A stretch of DNA of 64,000 nucleotides from UBA5239 sp031548025 (GTDB lineage Bacteria; Verrucomicrobiota; Lentisphaeria; Victivallales; Victivallaceae), in contig JAVBRM010000005.1 of NCBI GenBank assembly GCA_031548025.1, positions 62,001 to 126,000 of the forward strand. The letters run 5' to 3'. The notes under the pieces were generated by a model. It made no database searches, had not been told where the DNA came from, and was given only the letters and a program-made list of their open reading frames with translations. This document shows positions 17,616 through 26,329 of the stretch, one piece after another. A program made the translations under genes and the position numbers. The number at the start of each line of letters is the position of its first letter. Positions within the stretch are counted from its first letter, which is position 1.

Positions 17616-18246
17616 TATACTCACCGATTTGCGAAGGAGAAGAAACCATATAATCCGGGGCGGATTGCTCCAGGACCGGATATTCATCGTAACCCCATGC
17701 CACGGCTATGGTTTTCATACCGGCGAACTTACCTGCATGAATATCGGGAGCAGTATCTCCGATCATAACGGCAGCAGCCGGATTGAGTTTATGATGTTCA
17801 AGCGCTTTTTTCAGGAACTCGCCTTTCGGGAGTTTTTCTCCGGGGAAGGTCTCCGGAGTATAAACCCCCGCAAACAGAGACAAGATGCCGAATTGCTCCA
17901 GCAGCATGAGAGCGGGCTTGGCCCGCTTGTTGGTGGCGATGAAAAGAAGCTTTCCCTGTGCTCTGAGCTCCTTCAGAACTTCCGGCATGCCGGGATAAAA
18001 ATCGGTGGCCGGAAACCCGGAAGCATCGTAAATCCGGCAAAAACTCTCAATCATGCGGGAGATCTGGTGATCCGGGCACGCCGGAATGACTTCCAGAATG
18101 CATTGACGCAACGGCGGCCCGATACGCAAGGCTGCAAGGTCAACATTCTCACCGAATTCCGCGAACATATCGCGATAAGCGCTTTTAATATCGGCAACCG
18201 TATCCAAAACCGTACCGTCGAGATCAAACCAAACTGAATCGGACAT
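17605..18246 (-). CDS. HAD-family phosphatase (phosphoglycolate phosphatase-like)
   Basis: A 213-residue HAD subfamily IA hydrolase. Motif I is WFDLDGTVLDT with the nucleophilic Asp, motif II is IATNKR, motif III Lys is in PKGEFLKKAL, and motif IV is MIGDTAPDIHAG. A helical cap lies between motifs I and II. The family dephosphorylates small phosphate esters. The frame extends to a GTG at 18255, but the ATG at 18246, beyond the upstream stop, is preferred. Embedded in the glycan operon it may remove a phosphate from a sugar intermediate. Confidence 0.85.
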   Translation of the reverse strand: MSDSVWFDLDGTVLDTVADIKSAYRDMFAEFGENVDLAALRIGPPLRQCILEVIPACPDHQISRMIESFCRIYDASGFPATDFYPGMPEVLKELRAQGKLLFIATNKRAKPALMLLEQFGILSLFAGVYTPETFPGEKLPKGEFLKKALEHHKLNPAAAVMIGDTAPDIHAGKFAGMKTIAVAWGYDEYPVLEQSAPDYMVSSPSQIGEYIGL

Positions 18247-18251
18247 TATTT

Positions 18252-19202
18252 TCACTCTTGATCAAAATTAATTCTTTCTTCTTCAATAACCAGCGGCTTA
18301 TTCTTAACCTGAGTCCAAACCGCCCCGAGATATTCGCCAATAATTCCAATAAAAATCAATTGAATCGCCGAAAAGAAGAACAGACCGATCACCAGAGGCG
18401 CCAATCCCAACTGAAACGTATCCCAATAGACCAACTTGTAAATCAGATAACCCAATGCAATCAGCAGACTGAACCCGGCCATGAAAAAACCGATGAACAC
18501 GGCCAGTCGCAACGGCACTTTGCTGTAGTTGACAAACCCGGTCATGGCAACATCATAATAAGAAAGCAGATTGTAGGAACTTCTCCCGCTTTTGCGCTTT
18601 TCCTGGGAATAAGGGAGCTCACAGCGCTTAAAACCGATTTCACTGACCAGACCGCGGACATACGGCATTGGCTCTTGAAAACATTTCATGGCATTGACCA
18701 TTTTTCGGTCATAAAGAGCAAATCCGTGAAAATCAGTCATTAACGGCACTTCTGAAAGAGAATTCAGTAAACGGTAATAGAATTTTCTGACGCATTTCAT
18801 CAGAAAACTGCCTTTGTATTCCTGTTTGACGGCGCAGACGGCCTGATATCCTTCACGCCACTTCAGGATGAATTCTTCGATCATTTCCGGGGGATCCTGC
18901 AAATCGGAACACAGGCAGACCAGAGCATCGCCGGTGGCTTTCAGATAAGTATTGTAAATGGAACGCGCCGGTCCGAAATTATTGGCATTGAAAATGCACT
19001 TGAAATTTTTATCGGCTGCGGCTATTTCCCGAAGAATTTCTCGGGTACGGTCCTGGGAACAATTATCGGCGACAATGAATTCGTAATCGTATTCGGGAAA
19101 TTTTTTCAGCACCTTCAGTACTCGTTCATAAAATTCCCGGATATTGCCGGCCTCGTTATAAGTGCCGGTTGAAATAGATATTTTTTTCCTTTTTTCGCTC
19201 AT
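18252..19202 (-). CDS. GT2 polyprenyl-phosphate glycosyltransferase (GtrB/ArnC-like)
   Basis: A 316-residue GT2 enzyme. The GT-A domain opens with ISISTGTYNEAGNIREFYERV, has FIVADNCSQDRT, and carries LVCLCSDLQDPPEMIE with the DLQDPP motif of DPM-synthase-type enzymes. Two C-terminal transmembrane helices (residues ~230-295) anchor it. Members transfer a sugar from a nucleotide donor to undecaprenyl phosphate on the cytoplasmic face. With the nearby GtrA-like flippase and GT-C protein it forms a plausible load-flip-transfer route. It lies 1 base after the preceding radical SAM gene. Confidence 0.9.
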   Translation of the reverse strand: MSEKRKKISISTGTYNEAGNIREFYERVLKVLKKFPEYDYEFIVADNCSQDRTREILREIAAADKNFKCIFNANNFGPARSIYNTYLKATGDALVCLCSDLQDPPEMIEEFILKWREGYQAVCAVKQEYKGSFLMKCVRKFYYRLLNSLSEVPLMTDFHGFALYDRKMVNAMKCFQEPMPYVRGLVSEIGFKRCELPYSQEKRKSGRSSYNLLSYYDVAMTGFVNYSKVPLRLAVFIGFFMAGFSLLIALGYLIYKLVYWDTFQLGLAPLVIGLFFFSAIQLIFIGIIGEYLGAVWTQVKNKPLVIEEERINFDQE

Positions 19203-19203
19203 T

Positions 19204-20247
19204 TTATATCTCGCGATTCAATTTTTGCCATAATAGATTTCCAACAGGGAAGCCGTCGATATTGTCGCGAATATAATGGTCACTTAAGTAAATATCACAC
19301 CGGGCGCAGGAAAAATTTTCCGATTTCCGGTTCTCCAACTGTAATTTCTGAAATTCATACCACTCTTTCGACTCCCAAAGGGAGCGGAGGTTCATATCGT
19401 CCATATTGCCGATATTGGTACCGCCGATGAAATCGATACAACATGGCGAAACATCGCCGTTTGCCCGTATCGCCATAGTGGTGAAGGCCATGGGGCAGGC
19501 GGTCTTGGGTGTGCTATGCCGCCGGAAATCATCTTCAGCGGAGCCGGATTTTTCCCGGTAATATTTTTCCATGAAAGTAGATTCTTCCACCTGGATCCAA
19601 TTATGAGGTTTATCCAGATAAAGTTCATCGCCGACATCACGGTACATAGCCAGAAAACGCTCGTTTTCTTCGTCGTAGGACTCCAGCATTTTCGGACTGA
19701 CAAACGGCCGGTTCGAACCGGCCTGAAGTTTCATATCCCGCAGGATACGCAAGTTTTCATGAATTTTCTCGGGCAATATCGGTGAACCGGTGATCTCGCG
19801 GTGTCGTTCCGGATCGGCGGCATAGATGGACACCCGCAAGTAATCAAGCTGATACTTGATCATGGCGGCCGCGACTTCCGGAGTCAGCAAGCTGACATTG
19901 GATGTGGTTTCAATACGGTCGGCGATATCCGCTTCACTGGCGATCTTCAGCATTTCCGCGAAATCCGGATTCAATAACGGTTCACCGTACAGGCTGAGTT
20001 TCAACACCTTGAGTTTTTCTCCCGGCCAGGCCTTTACCTGATCGATAATCCTCCGGAAACGTTCCAGGGGCATGTGCATTCGGGTACGGGTAAAATAATT
20101 CTCCTGGCGGATACTCTGAAAACATTGAACACACCGGAAATTACATAACCCGGTCGGCTCAATGAGCAAAGTAAACGGCTTTGCCAGCGGCATGACTTCC
20201 ATCAGGTTCTGACGATTGGTATTTTTCAGCGCGGTATAATGAATCAT
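19204..20247 (-). CDS. Radical SAM/SPASM-domain protein (third of three)
   Basis: A 347-residue radical SAM enzyme. EPTGLCNFRCVQCFQ supplies the CxxxCxxC 4Fe-4S motif; a GEPLLNPDF segment replaces the usual GGEP. The C-terminal region has the SPASM cysteines (CPMAFTTMAI, SPCCIDF, and FSCARCD) that ligate auxiliary clusters. Family members modify peptides, sugars or other small molecules by radical chemistry; SPASM proteins also act as anaerobic sulfatase activators, though no sulfatase is nearby. It overlaps the preceding paralog by 4 bases. Their adjacency in a glycan operon suggests sugar chemistry, as inference. Confidence 0.9.
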   Translation of the reverse strand: MIHYTALKNTNRQNLMEVMPLAKPFTLLIEPTGLCNFRCVQCFQSIRQENYFTRTRMHMPLERFRRIIDQVKAWPGEKLKVLKLSLYGEPLLNPDFAEMLKIASEADIADRIETTSNVSLLTPEVAAAMIKYQLDYLRVSIYAADPERHREITGSPILPEKIHENLRILRDMKLQAGSNRPFVSPKMLESYDEENERFLAMYRDVGDELYLDKPHNWIQVEESTFMEKYYREKSGSAEDDFRRHSTPKTACPMAFTTMAIRANGDVSPCCIDFIGGTNIGNMDDMNLRSLWESKEWYEFQKLQLENRKSENFSCARCDIYLSDHYIRDNIDGFPVGNLLWQKLNREI

Positions 20248-21272
20248 TTGGTTTCCCGCAGTTTTTCGACCGGGAAACCGTCTACATTGTCCTCCACCGG
20301 AAACAGTTTATACCAATCGCAATGACGACAGATGCGGTTTTCGGCTTTCCGGTCTTCCAGATGCATTTTTCTGAATTCAAAGATTTCGTTTCCGGTCCAC
20401 AGTTCGCGCAATGTATGTTCGTGTACATTGCCTATTTGGGTAGCTTTGGGGGCATCGTGCGTGCACATCAGGCAATCTCCCGCACTGTTTATAGCCATAT
20501 TCATGAAGGGCCGCGGACAGGCGATATGATTGTTCAGGCTTTTCGCAAAATCGGATTCGGTCTTGGCTTCCTTATCCTTATCGTGATAATAAGCGTTTAT
20601 CAGGTTGTTGCCGGAATAGCGCGTCGCATTGTTCACCCGTTCAAAACCGATTTCATCGGCGACGCCTTCATACAAACGCCGAAATATCTCGTTTTCTTCA
20701 TCGTAACAATCAAACATCTTGACGAGGATAAAGGGCGTTTTTTTGCCTTTTGAATCACGGTATTCGCGGAGATATTTCACATTGTCCCGGATTTTTTCCA
20801 CCGCAATTGGCGACCGGGTCACTTCCCGGTGATGTGGATTGGTTGCCGCATAAATGGAGAAGCGGATATGATCAAGCCCGTAATCCACCAGTTTCTCCGC
20901 AATTTCCGGCGTCAACAGCGAACCGTTGGAAAAAGTATCGACTCGCTCTGCTACCTGAGAGTCAACAGCAAGTTTGACCATATCGCAGAAGCGCGGATGA
21001 AGCAGCGGTTCGCCGAGGGCGGCAAGACGGAGCAACTTCAATTTGGGACCATCCCAGGCGACCAGTTCGGCGATCAGGCGCTCGTAAAGCTCCATTTCCA
21101 TATCACAGAACGGCATTAAGTCACGCCTGGTATTTTCGCTGCCCTGAACGCAGGGGGTACAACGGAAGTTGCAAATATTGGTAGGCTCGATGAACAGCGA
21201 CAGCGGTTTGGACAGCGGCAGCATGTCCCGCAAAATCCGGCGTCCGCCGGAAATAATGGTTACATTTTTCAT
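20244..21272 (-). CDS. Radical SAM/SPASM-domain protein (second of three)
   Basis: A 342-residue paralog of the next gene in the operon; the two share layout throughout. EPTNICNFRCTPCVQG holds the CxxxCxxC cluster motif, LGEPLLHPRF stands at the GGEP position, and the C-terminal SPASM part has CPRPFMNMAI, CLMCTHDA and ICRHCDW. The N-terminal LPLSKPLSLFIEPT mirrors MPLAKPFTLLIEPT of its neighbour, pointing to tandem duplication. Start and stop overlap neighbours by 4 bases on both sides, so the three radical SAM proteins are translationally coupled and may work as a set. Confidence 0.9.
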   Translation of the reverse strand: MKNVTIISGGRRILRDMLPLSKPLSLFIEPTNICNFRCTPCVQGSENTRRDLMPFCDMEMELYERLIAELVAWDGPKLKLLRLAALGEPLLHPRFCDMVKLAVDSQVAERVDTFSNGSLLTPEIAEKLVDYGLDHIRFSIYAATNPHHREVTRSPIAVEKIRDNVKYLREYRDSKGKKTPFILVKMFDCYDEENEIFRRLYEGVADEIGFERVNNATRYSGNNLINAYYHDKDKEAKTESDFAKSLNNHIACPRPFMNMAINSAGDCLMCTHDAPKATQIGNVHEHTLRELWTGNEIFEFRKMHLEDRKAENRICRHCDWYKLFPVEDNVDGFPVEKLRETK

Positions 21273-22318
21273 TTGATAAAATCCTCCCCGGTAAAAGCAT
21301 CTTTCCAGCTGATGGGAAGGGCTTTCCCGTAAAATTTACTCATATACTGTTCGACGAAATGTCGATTGTGACCGGATAGGCATTTCGCCTGGTAGCAGCC
21401 GAAATGTTTGATACTCATGCCTCGCCGCAGAATCGTGTCCAGGCTTTCTTCGAAAAGATTGCCCAGCGTAATATGGATAAAACCGCAGGGCAGCACATCG
21501 CCGTAAGGAGTAATATGCAAATTTGAGTTCACGCAGCCGCAACCGCGGTCAATGCCGTAGGTTGGAAATGTATCGAGGTGCAGTGCCGGGTAACGTTCGT
21601 GGACTTCTTTCAAAAAAGCCAGATCGGCATCGTCGATCATGACATCATGCCTGCCTTCCCATTCTCCGACCGGTTTGGCCAGCATAACATCAACGGCGAA
21701 ACCATTTTTTTCACCGAATTCGGCCAGTTGCCATGTCCGCTCAGTACGACAATTCTGATGACTGACTACAGTTTGAATCGCTACATTGAGCCCGGCTTCC
21801 CTGGCGTTTTCCATCGCGGCAATTGCTTTAGCATAAGCGCCCTGGCTACCGCGGTTCTCATCATGCCGCGCGGCGTCGAAATCATCAAGGCTGATTTTAA
21901 CCTTGTCCAAACCAATCGATTTGAGGAACTGCGCCTTTTCCAGCGTCAGAAAATGACCGTTGGTGCTCATGCTCAAGTGAAATTTATCCGGCTGTAAGGC
22001 GGCAATTACTTCCTCAAGATCCGGGAAAAGCAACGGCTCGCCGCCGGAAAGCGTAAACTGGCAAAGTCCGAGCTCATGCGCTTGGTTGCTGATGTTACGC
22101 ATCATGGCCGGATTCAAATGTGAAGCTTTCGGTGTCAACCGGGAAATCATACAGTGCCGGCAACTTAAATTGCAGATGTAATTATAAGCGATGTCGATCA
22201 TTGGCGTCGGAATACCATTTTCGACACGTTCCTTAATTTTTAGAATTTTTTCAAAAACAACCGGTTTTTCTTTTTTCAACCGTTCGCGCTTCTGTTGTTC
22301 GTTATTTTTTTCGGACAT
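21269..22318 (-). CDS. Radical SAM/SPASM-domain protein (first of three)
   Basis: A 349-residue radical SAM protein, more distant from the following two. YICNLSCRHCM gives the CxxxCxxC motif, SGGEPLLFPDL the GGEP SAM-contact motif, and KVKISLDDFDAARHD the later barrel strand. The C-terminal half has the SPASM-type cysteines in DRGCGCVNSNL, VLPCGF and CYQAKC. It begins with a charged N-terminal helix rich in Lys and Glu. It is coupled to the next gene by a 4-base overlap and follows the methyltransferase by 44 bases. The substrate is unknown. Confidence 0.9.
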   Translation of the reverse strand: MSEKNNEQQKRERLKKEKPVVFEKILKIKERVENGIPTPMIDIAYNYICNLSCRHCMISRLTPKASHLNPAMMRNISNQAHELGLCQFTLSGGEPLLFPDLEEVIAALQPDKFHLSMSTNGHFLTLEKAQFLKSIGLDKVKISLDDFDAARHDENRGSQGAYAKAIAAMENAREAGLNVAIQTVVSHQNCRTERTWQLAEFGEKNGFAVDVMLAKPVGEWEGRHDVMIDDADLAFLKEVHERYPALHLDTFPTYGIDRGCGCVNSNLHITPYGDVLPCGFIHITLGNLFEESLDTILRRGMSIKHFGCYQAKCLSGHNRHFVEQYMSKFYGKALPISWKDAFTGEDFIK

Positions 22319-22362
22319 AGTAAAAATTCCTTACCTTGGTGGTATAATCGATATCCGGTTTT

Positions 22363-23544
22363 TCAACATAAGTCGATCACTTTTCCTTTGAAACCGGCAT
22401 TTTCCAATTCTTCGTGCATTACCGTGCGGTACAACGGCGAGCAAACGGCAACAATAGAGTCCTTGCCAAGCGTATGAAGCTTCCGTGACGGTATGACCGG
22501 ACGCCCCAGAAGCGGCCGGCTTTGTTTTTCAATACTATTATCGACAAATGCGGCAATCCGACATTGTCCGAGCGGTGTTTCCCGCAATAACCGCGCCAGA
22601 TGCGCTCCGCATCCCCAAAGGTATAGCTCTTGGCCATCACGCTGCAATTGTTCGGTAATGTCGCCGAAATCATGTTGCCGGGATTCATCCACATATATTT
22701 TGACCCTATCCGACGCCACCGCGTCATAGACGATTTTTCCAGCTTTTCCCTGCTTCCGGTACAATGCCAGGAGAACGTCATTGCGGACATCCTTCACCGA
22801 AACAAAATCATAACCGTGAGTCGCAAGTTCATATCCGAGCGGAATCATCAGATTATTTAACTGATGGAGATCAAAATGACTGATGTGCTCGAAATCAAAA
22901 TGATAGAACGATGTATTGATGGTCATTCCATAATCCCGCGTCGACGGTACCGCAATCAAAACATAAGCACCGTCACGACAATGTTCCGATATGCTTTTCA
23001 TGGCGGAAACCGGATCGAACAGATGTTCCATGACTCCGATCAGCAACAGAAAATCACATTGACCGAATTCAGGCAGCTGCTTCAATGTCCCGGCGCGGGC
23101 CGGAATACCTCCCGCGCAAAGCGCGGCAATGTTGCTGACGGACGGATCGATCCCCAGAAGACGGGAATACCCTGATTCACGCAATATCTGGAGAAATCCT
23201 CCCTGTCCGCATCCCGCGTCGACAATAAAATCATTTTTTGCCAGATACGGCTCCATGAAACGGATAATCCGGCCATAACGTTCCCGTTCCGTCGGACTCA
23301 CGTCGCCGGCGCCGATGATACCCGCTCCCTCATACTTGGATGACGCGGTATAATAACGGTCGAAATCGGCCTCGCAGGCCGTCGTATCATTAAAAACCAT
23401 TCCGCAATCCAGGCAGGCGACGATATCGTAACGGTCTGGCAAGGTTTCAAAAAAGCGCTCGTAAGCGATGGTATGCAGCCATTCTGTCCGGCGACCTCCA
23501 CAGACCGGACAAAAACGACAATTCAATCTGGTCGGCATAGTCAT
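22363..23544 (-). CDS. SAM-dependent C-methyltransferase-like protein with zinc-binding N-terminus
   Basis: A 393-residue protein of the class I methyltransferase group common in deoxysugar loci. Two CxxC pairs at the N-terminus (CRFCPVCGG and ACLDCG) form the putative zinc domain. The SAM site is VDAGCGQGGFL, followed by IGVMEHLFDP. The C-terminal ~130 residues form a Rossmann-like domain (LYLWGCGAHLARLL, AFVDNS) as in C-methyltransferases that methylate nucleotide ketosugars. It overlaps the Nudix gene by 4 bases. In this operon it likely adds a C-methyl branch to a keto sugar; the substrate is not established. Confidence 0.8.
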   Translation of the reverse strand: MTMPTRLNCRFCPVCGGRRTEWLHTIAYERFFETLPDRYDIVACLDCGMVFNDTTACEADFDRYYTASSKYEGAGIIGAGDVSPTERERYGRIIRFMEPYLAKNDFIVDAGCGQGGFLQILRESGYSRLLGIDPSVSNIAALCAGGIPARAGTLKQLPEFGQCDFLLLIGVMEHLFDPVSAMKSISEHCRDGAYVLIAVPSTRDYGMTINTSFYHFDFEHISHFDLHQLNNLMIPLGYELATHGYDFVSVKDVRNDVLLALYRKQGKAGKIVYDAVASDRVKIYVDESRQHDFGDITEQLQRDGQELYLWGCGAHLARLLRETPLGQCRIAAFVDNSIEKQSRPLLGRPVIPSRKLHTLGKDSIVAVCSPLYRTVMHEELENAGFKGKVIDLC

Positions 23545-24062
23545 AGAGCAATCCCTCCGTTAATGAAATCCCGGTATGGGATGTGTGCTTGCAGAAGATT
23601 TTCCGGCGCCTTGGCAAACCATTCATACTGTCCCGTTTGTGGTGGGCGCCGGCCATCCCAGTGATCAGCCGGACGAAGGGGGGTGGTCAGGCGGCAACGG
23701 TAGAGCAGCGAGTAGAAGTGCGAACGATTCCGCTGGCCCGGACGGATAAATTCACTTAAATGCAAGGGGGCCGGTTCTGCTTCTACTCTGGTATGCAATT
23801 CATTGAGCGCCACCTGGGCGATTCGAGCGGCTGCAGTTTCCTGGAACCGGATGATTCCTCCAGGAATGTGCCAGCCGCTACCGTGCAATTCATCCTCACG
23901 CCAAGTCAACAGTGTTTCTCCGTGGTCATTGCCGATCAGGAGATCGACATTGATCATTGGAGTCAGCCGGGTCAACAGCAAAAAAACTTCCTCCGCTAAA
24001 CCGGCGGAGGGATTGTCAATTCGGCTCTCCAATTGGGCGATGAGTTCTTTTAGCTCGATCAT
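23541..24062 (-). CDS. Nudix protein of the GDP-mannose mannosyl hydrolase type
   Basis: A 173-residue Nudix-fold protein starting at the ATG at 24062, which overlaps the KdsC-like stop by 4 bases; longer open frame upstream is only read-through of that gene. The Nudix box begins well (GWHIPGGIIRFQE) but continues with QVALNE in place of REUxEE. E. coli GDP-mannose mannosyl hydrolase has a similarly altered box, and that enzyme class hydrolyses GDP-hexoses by attack at carbon. LLTWREDELHGSGW before the box also fits. It may regulate a nucleotide-sugar pool; the specific nucleotide is unknown. Confidence 0.75.
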   Translation of the reverse strand: MIELKELIAQLESRIDNPSAGLAEEVFLLLTRLTPMINVDLLIGNDHGETLLTWREDELHGSGWHIPGGIIRFQETAAARIAQVALNELHTRVEAEPAPLHLSEFIRPGQRNRSHFYSLLYRCRLTTPLRPADHWDGRRPPQTGQYEWFAKAPENLLQAHIPYRDFINGGIAL

Positions 24063-24520
24063 TTTTTTTCCGTTATTTTTTCCAGCAGTTCCCAGATACA
24101 GCCTTCGCCACCGCGGGCTTCCAACTGCAAGTTCGCCAGCTTTTTGACTTCCGGAATTGCGTTTGACGGGCATGCCGAAAGCTTCACCAGCTTCATGATT
24201 GGAATATCGTATTTGGCATCGCCCACGTAACATGTTTCTTCTGCGGTCAAGCCGCTTTGAATTAGGATTTCGCGCAGTGCCTCGGGTTTGTTTTTGCAAC
24301 CGTTATAAAAGTAATCCGGTTTAAAACGTTCTTGGAAAAACAGGGTTATGGGGGTTGCTTCTCCGGTAACCAGTCCAACCTTGTATCCCCGACGTTTCAT
24401 TTCAAATACTGCGTCGATATCTTTAAAGTCGATAGTCTTGTATTCATTTCCATGGGAATCCACAGTTACACGGCCATTCGTCAGGACCCCGTCAATATCA
24501 AGCAACACCAATTTAATCAT
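24059..24520 (-). CDS. KdsC-like HAD phosphatase (subfamily IIIC)
   Basis: A 153-residue capless HAD enzyme: LVLLDIDGVLTNGRV (motif I), KTIDFKDIDA, GLVTGEATP (motif II), NKPEALREIL (Lys motif) and CYVGDAKYDIPIM (motif IV). The ...DGxxSTxRL... tail of KDO-8-phosphate phosphatase corresponds to EARGGEGCIWELL. Relatives remove phosphate from KDO-8-phosphate or from sialic/legionaminic acid 9-phosphates. A NeuB-like synthase two genes upstream would make such a phosphorylated ulosonic acid, so these two may act in sequence. No CMP-transferase is seen. Confidence 0.85.
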   Translation of the reverse strand: MIKLVLLDIDGVLTNGRVTVDSHGNEYKTIDFKDIDAVFEMKRRGYKVGLVTGEATPITLFFQERFKPDYFYNGCKNKPEALREILIQSGLTAEETCYVGDAKYDIPIMKLVKLSACPSNAIPEVKKLANLQLEARGGEGCIWELLEKITEKK

Positions 24521-24564
24521 TCAACTAATCCTTAATCTTCAAAGAAAAATATATCTTGCGAAAT

Positions 24565-26328
24565 TCAAATATCAAGCATATTTTGGGCTAATTCTTCATC
24601 CGGGAGATAGGGCCACATGTCTTCCAGCGGCTTGGAAATCATGCTGCCGTCGGGCGTTTTCATAGCCTGAACTTTCGGCATAGTCAGGTGGTCCGGCGTC
24701 ACCATCACCCGGCAGATAACCGGATCGCTGCCGGCCAGCACGCGCTCAATGACCGCCTCCAATTCCGCATTGCAGGTGACGCATTCGCTGCGGAGACCAT
24801 AGGCCGCCGCCTGTTTGGTTACGTCCGGCAAGGTCAACCCGCTACCGGGTTCCGAACCAACGAAAAATCCTTCGAACATATTGCGCTGGGTATTCATGAT
24901 GCTGCCATAGCCGCTGTTGTCCCAGATGAACATTTTGATCGGCAATTTTAACCGGGCTACGGTTTCCAGTTCCTGAATATTCATCTGAAACGCGCCGTCG
25001 CCGTTGATCAAAATGGTCCGGCGGCGGTTGTTGGCCAGGCAAGCTCCGATTGCATATGGTAAGCCGAAGCCCATAGAGCCCAGTCCGGCGGCGTTGCGAA
25101 CCTTCTGGCCCGATTTGATCCGCATGGCCTGATAAGTCACTTCTCCGGCGGCGCCTGAACTTTCCGGAACAATTACGTCATCGGGAAGAAGTTGCTTAAA
25201 CAATTCATCGGTAAATACATACAAATTGACTTTTTCATTCGGCCTGTTATATTCCGGCAGAACCACCGGGTAGCGCTCTTTAACCTTGACACAATACTCC
25301 AGCCAGGAAGCGTGTTCGGGGAGTTTGACATCCTGAAGCTGTTGCAGAAATTCTTTGGCGTCCACGGCAATACCGATATCGATTCCTTTGATCCTCTGAA
25401 TCTCACAAGCATCGATATCCACCATGATTTTTCGGGCATTCCGTCCAAAGTCGGTACTGTTGAAGGCGGTAATGCTCGGGTCCAGTCTGCTGCCCACAAC
25501 CAGTAGTAAATCACAATTTTGAACAATGAAATTGGCGAAACGCGTCCCCATGATCCCCGGACATCCGAAGTTCAGAGGATCTTCGTAACCAAGCAGATCA
25601 ATTACCTTCCAAGTCAATATCATGGGAATTTGATTGGCACGGGCGAAGTTCAACAGTAACTCCTGGGCGCCGGCCATTTTCACTCCGTTGCCCACCAGAA
25701 TCAACGGGCGTTTGCTTTGTTCCAAAGCCTTGATTACTGCTGCCATTTCAGGAATTGCGGCAGCCGGTTTTGGGGCCGGCTCAAAACCTTTCAAGCTTTC
25801 TTCATCAATCATCGCTCCCTGTACGTCCAGCGGGACGTCGATCCATACCGGTCCCATTCTGCCGGTGGTTGCTTCATGCCAGGCTTTTTCCAAGTGATAA
25901 CGTATTTCGTTGGGTTCAAGCACCGTTACTGCGTATTTGGTGATACAGCCCACGATGGAAACGATATCCACTTCCTGTGAACCGACCTGACGACAGCCGG
26001 TGCCGGTTTTCAGGTCCGGACGCTTGGCCTGGCCGGAAATGAAAAAGGCCGGAGTCGAGTCAATATACGCCGCGGCTACCGCAGTCACGGTATTGGTGCT
26101 GCCGGGACCGGAAGTAACCAGAGCCACACCGGGAGAATTGGTATGTTGTCCCCAGGATTCCACCGCGATCCCGATGGCTTGCTCATGCAGAAAACAGGTA
26201 TAATGTAAATTTTGACAACGCCCCAGGGAGTCATTCAAATGCATGGCTCCTCCGCCCGGCAACATAAATACTTCCCGGATTCCTTTGGAAACCAGGAAAT
26301 TCATTACATAATCGGATAATTTGATCAT
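24565..26328 (-). CDS. Thiamine-diphosphate-dependent enzyme (acetolactate synthase-like, possible YerE type)
   Basis: A 587-residue ThDP enzyme with all three domains: N-terminal Pyr domain with the catalytic glutamate region (CFLHEQAIGIAVE), a central domain, and a C-terminal PP domain with the ThDP/Mg motif NGDGAFQMNIQELETV. VALVTSGPGSTNTV is characteristic of the acetolactate synthase group. Near genes for CDP-4-keto-3,6-dideoxyglucose, the best functional precedent is YerE of yersiniose synthesis, which moves an acetyl unit from pyruvate onto C4 of that sugar. Ordinary acetolactate synthase is less likely because no small subunit or branched-chain genes are nearby. The assignment is contextual inference. 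Confidence 0.85.
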   Translation of the reverse strand: MIKLSDYVMNFLVSKGIREVFMLPGGGAMHLNDSLGRCQNLHYTCFLHEQAIGIAVESWGQHTNSPGVALVTSGPGSTNTVTAVAAAYIDSTPAFFISGQAKRPDLKTGTGCRQVGSQEVDIVSIVGCITKYAVTVLEPNEIRYHLEKAWHEATTGRMGPVWIDVPLDVQGAMIDEESLKGFEPAPKPAAAIPEMAAVIKALEQSKRPLILVGNGVKMAGAQELLLNFARANQIPMILTWKVIDLLGYEDPLNFGCPGIMGTRFANFIVQNCDLLLVVGSRLDPSITAFNSTDFGRNARKIMVDIDACEIQRIKGIDIGIAVDAKEFLQQLQDVKLPEHASWLEYCVKVKERYPVVLPEYNRPNEKVNLYVFTDELFKQLLPDDVIVPESSGAAGEVTYQAMRIKSGQKVRNAAGLGSMGFGLPYAIGACLANNRRRTILINGDGAFQMNIQELETVARLKLPIKMFIWDNSGYGSIMNTQRNMFEGFFVGSEPGSGLTLPDVTKQAAAYGLRSECVTCNAELEAVIERVLAGSDPVICRVMVTPDHLTMPKVQAMKTPDGSMISKPLEDMWPYLPDEELAQNMLDI

Positions 26329-26329
26329 C

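Noticed and set aside
24063..24299. Longer start for the Nudix gene
   Set aside because: The additional residues come from reading the KdsC-like gene in another frame; the 4-base-overlapping ATG at 24062 is typical of this operon.
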